NCBI GenBank assembly: GCA_001296005.1
Contig: LJHR01000004.1
Coordinates: 1 to 64,000, forward strand
DNA length: 64,000 bases
Origin: an alpha proteobacterium AAP38
GTDB taxonomy: Bacteria; Pseudomonadota; Alphaproteobacteria; Azospirillales; Azospirillaceae
Reading direction: 5' to 3'
Below are positions 1 through 7,207 of this stretch, piece by piece. The translations under genes were made by a program, and so were the position numbers. Under the pieces are notes generated by a model, which did not search any database, was not told where the DNA came from, and saw nothing but the letters and a program-made list of their open reading frames with translations. Positions within the stretch are counted from its first letter, which is position 1; the number at the start of each line of letters is the position of its first letter.

Positions 1-108
1 CTGTTCCGTCGCGTCATGCTGCTCGGTAACGTCGTGCTGTTCCGTCGCGTCATGCTGCTCAGTCACGTCGTGCTGTTCCGTCGCATCATGCTGCTCGGAA
101 GCGTCCTG
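1..108. repeat. Tandem 36-bp coding repeats (two hexapeptides each)
   Basis: Three consecutive 36-bp units (1-36, 37-72, 73-108) differ at only a few bases; the third diverges at its end. On the minus strand each unit encodes two hexads of the type ATEQHD and VTEQHD. The array continues past the left edge, so copy number is unknown. Older, more diverged hexads occur at about 172-243. Near-identity at DNA level implies recent expansion. Confidence 0.9.
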
Positions 109-1449
109 CTTCCCGGCGCTCAGCATATAGTCCCACTGTGACGGAGCAACCGGGGCGCCGCCGTCAACCGGGTCATGCATTTCCTTGGCATCGTGCAGTT
201 CCGATGCGTCATGCAACTCCTCCGGATCGTGCATTTCCGAGGCGTCGGCGCGGACGGGCTTCAGCGGCGTGACGGCGATTTCGCGCGGCGGGGCCTGATC
301 GGCGGCCATGCCGGGGCGCACGATCTGAAGCGACACGGCATGCAGGGCCGGCGCCTTGCGGCCAACCAGGGCCGCCTTTTCATCCTCCGTCAGGCCCGCG
401 AACAGGCTGACATAGGTCTTGGGATCGCGGCGGAAAGCATCGGTAGCACCGGGATTGCCGGCCATCTGCGAGAGGATGCGGTACAGCGCCTTGGAGGTCT
501 GACGCTCCCGCCCACCCAGCGGCTCGCGGCCAAGACGGGCGATGGCATCCATTTCGAACGGGCCGTAATCGCCGGTCGGGCTGACCGGAAGCTGGTCACC
601 GGTCCGGGTGCGGTCAGCCGGACGTTCGATGCCCAGCCGTTCGGCCATATCCGGATCGATGGGCAGAATGTCCTTGGGCGGCAGATAGAAGCTGCAGGCC
701 TGATGCACCGATGCGCGGACAGCCGGATCGCGATAGGCCTTCAGCGGGCGGCGGATGATCTGGCTGTCCAGGCCGGGGAAGGTGGCGCCGACATAATGAT
801 AGGTGGGGTGGTTCTCGCCATAGATCTCGATCAGGCGCTCGAACAGGATGGCGCGCTTGTTGTTCTTGAAGCCCTTCACCGAATAATAGCTGTCACCCAC
901 GGAGCCGACCTGCAACAGCACGACATGGCTAGAGGTCACGACAGGCCGGTTGCGCAGCAGCAGGTCACCGGCATCCAGGATCTGGCAGCCATTGACCGAC
1001 GGATCGATGCGCAGATCGGCAAACAAATAGTCGGTGGAGGAAATGCCGGGCAGCATCTCCGTCCGGTGGCCTTCCTTGCGCGCGATATTCAGGGCGCGGC
1101 GGGCGGGCGACACGAAGAAACCCGGATGGCCGTAGAACACGGCGGTCACGCGCTTGCCCTCGCGCACGGCACGCAGGATCAGTTCGGCCATCTGCACATA
1201 GGTGATCAGGCGGCGCTTGTCCTCGCCATAATGCAGAGCCAGATTATAGGAATTGGGGTTCAGTTCCCGGATGAAACTGGCCGTGACACCATCGGGAACA
1301 CCAAAGAACACGACATCGGCATCACGGATATGGCCGATGGCCTCCTGCGTGAAATGCGAGATCGACCGGATACCCGTGCCGACGACGGTCAGGCTGCCAT
1401 GGGTCTGGCCGGTCACAATCGGCTTGGACAGATCGAAGGAATTGGGCAT
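1..1449 (-). CDS. Fused borosin: OphMA-like peptide-backbone N-methyltransferase with C-terminal hexapeptide-repeat tail (3' end outside window)
   Basis: The reading frame starts at ATG 1449 and is still open at base 1 (483 codons seen). Residues 20-260 are a tetrapyrrole-methylase-fold SAM methyltransferase of the borosin type. Visible motifs are GTG at 24-26, TYVQMAE at 83-89, VFYGHPGFFV at 104-113, MLPGISS and FADLRIDP. Compared from memory with fungal OphMA, catalytic Tyr66, Arg72 and Tyr76 correspond to Tyr74, Arg80 and Tyr84, while Tyr63 is Ala71. Residues 315-372 (TSKALYRILSQMAGNPG, then a GLTEDEKAAL segment) match the clasp/leader or borosin-binding domain, so enzyme and substrate are one chain. 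After a linker, hexads of the form xxE(Q/M/L)HD fill 403-426 and 450-483. Known family members methylate amide nitrogens of their own C-terminus; that this tail is the substrate is inference. AGGGGG and AAGGA lie just upstream of the start. Confidence 0.9.
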   Translation of the reverse strand, partial: MPNSFDLSKPIVTGQTHGSLTVVGTGIRSISHFTQEAIGHIRDADVVFFGVPDGVTASFIRELNPNSYNLALHYGEDKRRLITYVQMAELILRAVREGKRVTAVFYGHPGFFVSPARRALNIARKEGHRTEMLPGISSTDYLFADLRIDPSVNGCQILDAGDLLLRNRPVVTSSHVVLLQVGSVGDSYYSVKGFKNNKRAILFERLIEIYGENHPTYHYVGATFPGLDSQIIRRPLKAYRDPAVRASVHQACSFYLPPKDILPIDPDMAERLGIERPADRTRTGDQLPVSPTGDYGPFEMDAIARLGREPLGGRERQTSKALYRILSQMAGNPGATDAFRRDPKTYVSLFAGLTEDEKAALVGRKAPALHAVSLQIVRPGMAADQAPPREIAVTPLKPVRADASEMHDPEELHDASELHDAKEMHDPVDGGAPVAPSQWDYMLSAGKQDASEQHDATEQHDVTEQHDATEQHDVTEQHDATEQ

Positions 1450-1650
1450 CGTCCTTGGTCCCCCTGGGTACGTATCTGAGGTTGGTCAATTTCCAAACGG
1501 GCTACGCCGAAGGCGCCATGACCCTAACGCATTCGAGGCATGAATGCATGCCGCAAAATTAGAGCGAGTTGCAATGCGATACATCTCAGATTTGTTACCA
1601 GTCATTGGGTTAGATCCCATGTACGCGCGCACACCAGTAAAAGTCATTCC

Positions 1651-2319
1651 ATGATGAGTAGCATGGCGCAATCAACACACAGCGGCCCGCCCCCGGTGGC
1701 GATCATCCTGGCGGGTGGTCTTTCCAGCCGCATGGGCGGTGGCGACAAGGGCTTGCGGCTGCTGGCGGGGGAGCCGCTGCTGGGCCGGATCATTGCGCAT
1801 GTCCGGCGGTGGGGTGATATTGTCCTGCTGTCCGCCAATGATGATGCGGAGCGTTTCGGTCATGTACCGGGGTTGCCCCCCCTGACGGTGGTGGCCGACA
1901 CGGTACCGGACCGGCCAGGGCCATTGGCTGGGATATTGGCTGCCATGGACTGGACCGCCACACACAGGCCGGACCGTACACATATCCTGTGCGTGCCCTG
2001 TGACACGCCCTTCCTGCCCGCCGATCTTTATCCGGCACTGGCGGCTGCGTTGACCGGCGGCGGGGCAGTGGCCATGGCGGTGGGGCCGGATGGCATCCGG
2101 CACCCGACCGTCGCCCTGTGGCCCGTCAGCCTGCGCGAGGACCTGCGCATCGCCCTGCGGGACGAGGGGCTGCGCAAGGTTGGGATCTTTGCCGCCCGGC
2201 ATGGGCGGGTCGACGTCCCCTTCCCCGCCGGTCCGGACGGCATCGACCCGTTTTTCAATATCAACGGCCCGGACGATCTGGTCCGGGCCGAAGGGTTTAT
2301 TCGTAGCGCAGGGCCTTGA
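1651..2319 (+). CDS. mobA: Molybdenum cofactor guanylyltransferase MobA
   Basis: MobA transfers GMP from GTP to molybdopterin to make the MGD cofactor of DMSO-reductase-family enzymes, in the cytoplasm. The nucleotidyltransferase signature LAGGLSSRMGGGDKG lies near residues 20-34, followed by DTVPDRPGPLAGI and the metal/substrate motif CDTPFLP. About 222 residues is normal for the family. ATG 1651 is chosen because the longer open frame (from 1540) adds unrelated residues; ATG 1663 is possible. The gene is divergent from the borosin gene, and its end overlaps the last permease of the ABC operon by 23 bases in convergent orientation. moaD and moaE lie about 42 kb away. Confidence 0.93.
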   Translation: MMSSMAQSTHSGPPPVAIILAGGLSSRMGGGDKGLRLLAGEPLLGRIIAHVRRWGDIVLLSANDDAERFGHVPGLPPLTVVADTVPDRPGPLAGILAAMDWTATHRPDRTHILCVPCDTPFLPADLYPALAAALTGGGAVAMAVGPDGIRHPTVALWPVSLREDLRIALRDEGLRKVGIFAARHGRVDVPFPAGPDGIDPFFNINGPDDLVRAEGFIRSAGP

Positions 2320-4738
2320 CCGGCTTTTCCACGGCCACGCGTGCCGCATGTCCGGCCACGGTGGCCCAGGCGATCACCATGGCCCCCAGACCGGCAACCA
2401 GGAACAGCAGCGGGTCCAGGTCCACACGATAGGCGAACCCCTGCAGCCAGCGGTTCAGCCCGTACCAGGCAACGGGCCAGGCGATCAAGTTGGCGATCAG
2501 CACGGGGCGGGAGAACTGCCAGACCAGCAGCCGCACCAATTGCAGGACGGACGCGCCCAGCACCTTGCGGATGCCGATCTCCTTCGTCCGCCGTTCCGCC
2601 GTGAAGCTGGCCAGGCCGAACAAGCCCAGGCAGGCGATGATGACGGCCAGCCCCGCGAAGGCCGCGAACAGCTTGCCCTGGCGGATATCGTCGGCATAGA
2701 GCAGTTCCACGCGTTCATCCAGGAAATGCCGGCGCGCCGGGACATCGGGCACCATCTCCCGCCACAGGCTGTCGATGCGGTTCAAGGTGGCCGACACGTC
2801 ATCCGGACGGATGCGGACCATCAGCACCCTCGTTTCCAGCGGTTCCGGGTGATAGATGGTGGCAACTGTGCTGTTGCGGGCGGATTTATACTGAAGGTCG
2901 GTGACGACGCCCACCACCTGCAAGGTGATGTCGCCTTCATCCTGGGGGAAATTGATGGTGCGCCCGATGGCTTCTGCCGGGCTGCCCCAGCCGAACTGCT
3001 GTACCGCGGTCGCGGAGATGATGGTGGCGGCCGTCCGCCCCTCCTGGCGAGTACCTTCGGGCAGAGACTTGATTTCGTCGGTCCCGCGCACCTTGTCAAA
3101 GCTACGGCCCGCCACCATGCTGGCGCCCAGCGTTTCGAAATAGCCGAAATCCACCGGCTCAGTCCGGATGGTCACGGTTTCATTCTGTCCGCCCGTGATG
3201 ATGCCGTAGGTCGAGGTCCGTTCCGACGAGTCCGATGGGGCCCAGGGCGCGCCGGCCACGGAGACCACTGCGGGATCGACCAGCAGCCGCTGTTTCATCG
3301 CCTCCAGCTTTGACTTTGCGGCTGCATGTTCAAAACCGCGCAGCAGAACGATATTCTCCTTGTCGAAGCCCAGTTCCTGGCTGCTGGCATAACGGGTCTG
3401 TTCCAGCACGACCAGGGTGCCGACCGTCAGGCCGATGGCGACCGCGAACTGTGCCACGACCAGGGTGGCGCGCAGCCGCCCGCCACCGACACCGGCAGAT
3501 TTGTTGGACCGCAGCACCTGCGACGGTCGGAACCCCGACAGGACAAAAGCCGGATAGATCCCGCCCAGAAGGCCCAGCAGCACGGACAGGCCCAGGGTCA
3601 GCGCGCCCAGCAGACCCTTCCCATGAAAGGCCGAGTCCATCTTGATGTCCAGGGCCGTCTGGAACGGCTCCAGCCCGACCTCCACGATGGCCATAGCCAG
3701 CAGGCCGGCCAGCAGGGTCAGCAGCAAGCTTTCGCCCAGAAACTGCAAGATGATCAGGCGGCGCGGCGCGCCCAGCGTCTTGCGCAGGGCCACTTCGCGG
3801 GCCCGCATGGTGGCGCGCGCAGTGGCCAGATTGACGAAATTGATGGCTGCGATCGCCATGATCAGAGCCGCCAGTGCCATAAGGCCGGAAATGACGGCCA
3901 TGCTGGTCCCGGTGCCACCCGGAAGCGGATGGGTGCGGATATCCAAAAGCGGCTGCAAGCTCAGATCGGCACGATATCCGCCATCCGACCCCGGCGTCGT
4001 GCTGGGGCGGACCCTCGCCAGAAAGTCCTTCAGGTTAGCCTTCAGCCTTTGCACATCAGTATCGGGTGCCAGTTGGAGATAGATTTGCAGCCAGTTATTT
4101 CCCCAGTTCTCCCGCTGCCGTTCCAGGTAGGGGAGCGGTGTGGAAATGGAGATCAGGGCCTCGACCTCGCCCGTCACATTGGACGGCGGGTCCTTCATGA
4201 CACCCGTGACCGTCAGGGCACGGCCATCGACAAGGGTGATGGTGCGGCCCTGCGCGTCCTGGTCGCCAAAGATTTTCGTCGCCAACGCCTTGGTTAGAAC
4301 CGTGCTGTTGGGTTGGGACAGGGCCGTGCGCGGATCGCCCGACAGGAAAGGCCAGTCGAACAGGCGCAGATAATCCACATCCACGGCATTGAAAGTGACA
4401 TAAAGGCTTTCATCCCCGCGCCGCACGATTTCGCGCGTGCGGCCCGATCGGACAATGGTCTCGATCTCGGGGAATTCCTGCTTCAGGGCCGCTGTCATAG
4501 GCATGGACATGGCCGAATGGGTCGCGGGCGGACGGCCCGGCAGATGTTCGGTCCGCACAAGACGCAGGGTCCTGTCCGCATCCGTGAACATGCTGTTGTA
4601 AGACAGCTCATGCCGCACAAAGACCGTGATCAGCAGGGCCGCCGCCAGTCCGGCGGCCAGCCCCAGGACATTGATGCTGGTATAAAGCTTGTGGCGCAGC
4701 AGGTTGCGCAGCGCCACCATGATCCAGTTCCTCAGCAT
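2297..4738 (-). CDS. ABC transporter permease, double MacB_PCD-FtsX (sixth and last of tandem series)
   Basis: This is an 813-residue inner-membrane permease. A cytoplasmic MLRNWIMVALRNLLRHKLY start leads into TM1 (about 20-41). A periplasmic MacB_PCD-like domain follows (about 42-280), then three FtsX-type TM helices (about 283-403), a fifth helix near 425-450, a second periplasmic domain, and three C-terminal helices (about 685-800) containing RRTKEIGIRKVLGAS. The C-terminus EKPVKALRYE is shared by the series. It has no ATPase domain and must use the ATPase at 17289-17969. It follows the preceding permease by 15 bases and is the operon's last gene. The substrate is not evident; this family includes exporters of peptides, lipids and antibiotics. 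Confidence 0.9.
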   Translation of the reverse strand: MLRNWIMVALRNLLRHKLYTSINVLGLAAGLAAALLITVFVRHELSYNSMFTDADRTLRLVRTEHLPGRPPATHSAMSMPMTAALKQEFPEIETIVRSGRTREIVRRGDESLYVTFNAVDVDYLRLFDWPFLSGDPRTALSQPNSTVLTKALATKIFGDQDAQGRTITLVDGRALTVTGVMKDPPSNVTGEVEALISISTPLPYLERQRENWGNNWLQIYLQLAPDTDVQRLKANLKDFLARVRPSTTPGSDGGYRADLSLQPLLDIRTHPLPGGTGTSMAVISGLMALAALIMAIAAINFVNLATARATMRAREVALRKTLGAPRRLIILQFLGESLLLTLLAGLLAMAIVEVGLEPFQTALDIKMDSAFHGKGLLGALTLGLSVLLGLLGGIYPAFVLSGFRPSQVLRSNKSAGVGGGRLRATLVVAQFAVAIGLTVGTLVVLEQTRYASSQELGFDKENIVLLRGFEHAAAKSKLEAMKQRLLVDPAVVSVAGAPWAPSDSSERTSTYGIITGGQNETVTIRTEPVDFGYFETLGASMVAGRSFDKVRGTDEIKSLPEGTRQEGRTAATIISATAVQQFGWGSPAEAIGRTINFPQDEGDITLQVVGVVTDLQYKSARNSTVATIYHPEPLETRVLMVRIRPDDVSATLNRIDSLWREMVPDVPARRHFLDERVELLYADDIRQGKLFAAFAGLAVIIACLGLFGLASFTAERRTKEIGIRKVLGASVLQLVRLLVWQFSRPVLIANLIAWPVAWYGLNRWLQGFAYRVDLDPLLFLVAGLGAMVIAWATVAGHAARVAVEKPVKALRYE

Positions 4739-4753
4739 ATCCCCTGCTCCCCC

Positions 4754-7195
4754 TTATTCATACCGCAAGGCGCGAACCGGCTTTTCCGCGGCTACCCGCG
4801 CCGCATGGCCCGCAACCGTGGCCCAGGCAATGACCAACGCCCCCAACCCCGCCGCCACGAACAGCAGCGGGTCCAGCGCCACACGATAGGCAAACCCCTC
4901 CAGCCAGCGGCTGAGCCCGAACCAGGCCAGCGGCCAGGCGACCAGATTGGCGATCAGCACGGGGCGCGAGAACTGCCAGACCAGCAGACGCACGAGATCA
5001 CCGACACTGGCGCCCAGCACCTTGCGGATGCCGATCTCCTTGGTCCGGCGTTCGGCGGTGAAACTGGCCAGCCCGAACAGGCCCAGACAGGCAATGACCA
5101 CGGCCAGCCCCGCGAAGGCCGCGAACAATTTGCCCTGCCGGACATCCAGCGCGTAAAGCTGCTCAATCCGTTCATCCAGGAACTGCCGGCGCACCGGCAC
5201 CTCGGGCACCATCTCCCGCCACAGGGCGTCGATCCGGTTCAGCACGGCGGGTGCGGCATCAGGCTTGATCCGCACCATCAGGGTGCCGATCTGGCCCTGG
5301 TCGATCTGATAGACAGACGCAACGGTGCGGTCGCGCGCCGTGCGGTATTGCAGGTCGTCCACGACGCCGACGATGGTCAGGGTCACGTCGCCCTCATCCT
5401 GCGGATACATCAGCGTGTGGCCAATGGCGTCCTGTGGACTGGCCCAGCCCAGCTGCCGCACCGCCGACAGCGACAGCAGGGCGGACGCGGTCCGGCCCTC
5501 CACCCGCTGCCCCGACGGCACATCGGCGGCGGCCTCGGCCCCGTATTTCTCATCAAAGGTGCGACCGGCCAGCAGGCGGGCGCCCAGCGCTTCGAAATAG
5601 CCGTAATCGACATTGTCGGTGCGGATGGTGACGCTGGCATTCTGGCCGTCATCGGTACGGCGATAGGCGGCGGTGGTTTCGGCCCCGTCGGACGGAACCC
5701 AGGGGGCACCTGCCACCGCGATGACACCGGGATCGGCCAGCAGCCGCTGTTTCAGGGCCGACAGCTTGGGCTTGGCCGCCTTGTTGTCGGCACCGCGCAG
5801 CAGCACGACATTATCCTTATCGAAACCCAGCTGCTGGCTGCTGGCATACCGTGCCTGTTGCAGCACGACCAGGGTGCCGACGGTCAACGCGATGGCCACC
5901 GCAAACTGTGCCACCACCAGAATGGTGCGCAGCCGTCCGCTGCCGGCATTGCCCTTGCTGTTGCCGCGCAGCACATGGGCGGGCCGGAAGCCGGACAGGA
6001 CCAGGGCCGGATAGATGCCGCCCAGCACACCCAGCACGAAGGACAGGCCCGCCACGATGATCGCCATGGCCCAAAGCTCACGATAGGCGGGATCGATGGC
6101 GACCGACATGGCATCCTGGAACAAAGGCAGCGTCACCTCCACCAGGGCCAGGGCCATCAGGCCCGACAGGAAGGTCAGCAGCAGGCTTTCCCCCAGGAAT
6201 TGCAGCACCAGCAGCCGGCGCGGCGCGCCCAGCGCCTTGCGCATCGCCACCTCACGCGCCCGCATGCTGGCCCGCGCCGTCGCCAGATTGACGAAATTCA
6301 CCGCCGCGATGGCCAGGATGACGGCAGCCAGCGCCGTCAGGCCGGAAATGACGGCCATGCTGGTCCCCTCATCATCGGACAAGGGGGCCGTGTGGACATC
6401 GCGCAGTTTCTGAAGCGTCAGGACGTTGCGGTCGCCCTGGCTTTCATCCTCCACCGCGTTGGGATTGTTCCGGCGCACGAAGTCGGGCAACGCCGCCTCC
6501 AGCCGCGCCACGTCGGTGCCGGGAGCCAGACGCACATAGGTGTCGATCCAGTTCCAATTCCAATGTTCCCGCGCCCGGTCGATGGAGGGCAGCGGCGTGG
6601 ACAGGGCGATCAGCGCCTCTGGCCGGTGGGTGACGTTGACGGGCGGGTTTTCAATCACACCCGTCACGCGCAGGGTGATGCCGGACCCCAGCTCGATGGT
6701 CCGGTCCAGGACATTGGTGGTCCCGAACAGCTTTTCCGCCGTCGCCACCGTCAGAACGGCGCTGTTGGGCTGCGTCAGGGATGATGAAGGATCACCGGAC
6801 AGGAAGCGCCAGTCGAAAATGTCGAAATAGTCGGGGTCCACGGCGGAGAACAGTTGATAAAGACTGTCCCCGTCACGGCGCACCACCTCCCGCACGCGGG
6901 CCACACGCACGGCCTGCACCACCTCCGGGAAGCTCTGTTTCAAGGCGGGGGCCAGGGGGATGGCCTGTGACGCCGTCGGTTCCGGCGCCCGGCCATTGAT
7001 CAGCAGGATGCGGTTGAGCCGCCAGGTGCTGTCGACATTGGCGAACCGGTCATTGAACGACAGCTCATGCCGGACGAACACGGCAATCAGCAACGCCGCC
7101 GCCAGCCCCGCCGTCAGGCCCAGGACATTGATCGCCGTATAGAGCCTGTGGCGCATGAGGTTGCGCACCGCCACCATCAGCCAGTTCCGCAGCAT
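4754..7195 (-). CDS. ABC transporter permease, double MacB_PCD-FtsX (fifth of series)
   Basis: An 813-residue permease with the same eight-helix plan as its neighbours: TM1 at about 20-41, periplasmic domain, FtsX triplet, fifth helix, second periplasmic domain, FtsX triplet. It is closest in sequence to the 2297-4738 protein; the N-terminus, the QEARYASSQ-like segment and the last 130 residues are nearly superimposable. This suggests a fairly recent duplication. The periplasmic domains differ most, so specificity may differ. The gap to the preceding permease is only 12 bases, consistent with cotranscription. Confidence 0.9.
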   Translation of the reverse strand: MLRNWLMVAVRNLMRHRLYTAINVLGLTAGLAAALLIAVFVRHELSFNDRFANVDSTWRLNRILLINGRAPEPTASQAIPLAPALKQSFPEVVQAVRVARVREVVRRDGDSLYQLFSAVDPDYFDIFDWRFLSGDPSSSLTQPNSAVLTVATAEKLFGTTNVLDRTIELGSGITLRVTGVIENPPVNVTHRPEALIALSTPLPSIDRAREHWNWNWIDTYVRLAPGTDVARLEAALPDFVRRNNPNAVEDESQGDRNVLTLQKLRDVHTAPLSDDEGTSMAVISGLTALAAVILAIAAVNFVNLATARASMRAREVAMRKALGAPRRLLVLQFLGESLLLTFLSGLMALALVEVTLPLFQDAMSVAIDPAYRELWAMAIIVAGLSFVLGVLGGIYPALVLSGFRPAHVLRGNSKGNAGSGRLRTILVVAQFAVAIALTVGTLVVLQQARYASSQQLGFDKDNVVLLRGADNKAAKPKLSALKQRLLADPGVIAVAGAPWVPSDGAETTAAYRRTDDGQNASVTIRTDNVDYGYFEALGARLLAGRTFDEKYGAEAAADVPSGQRVEGRTASALLSLSAVRQLGWASPQDAIGHTLMYPQDEGDVTLTIVGVVDDLQYRTARDRTVASVYQIDQGQIGTLMVRIKPDAAPAVLNRIDALWREMVPEVPVRRQFLDERIEQLYALDVRQGKLFAAFAGLAVVIACLGLFGLASFTAERRTKEIGIRKVLGASVGDLVRLLVWQFSRPVLIANLVAWPLAWFGLSRWLEGFAYRVALDPLLFVAAGLGALVIAWATVAGHAARVAAEKPVRALRYE

Positions 7196-7207
7196 GGCCC
7201 CTCTCCC

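Noticed and set aside
1-108. Regular short repeats resembling a CRISPR array
   Set aside because: The 36-bp units are contiguous with no spacers and stay in frame in a long open reading frame, so they are protein repeats.
175-1479. A 434-codon plus-strand open frame
   Set aside because: It is antisense to the methyltransferase. The minus-strand product has clear family motifs, whereas this one is Arg/Gly/His-rich without any.
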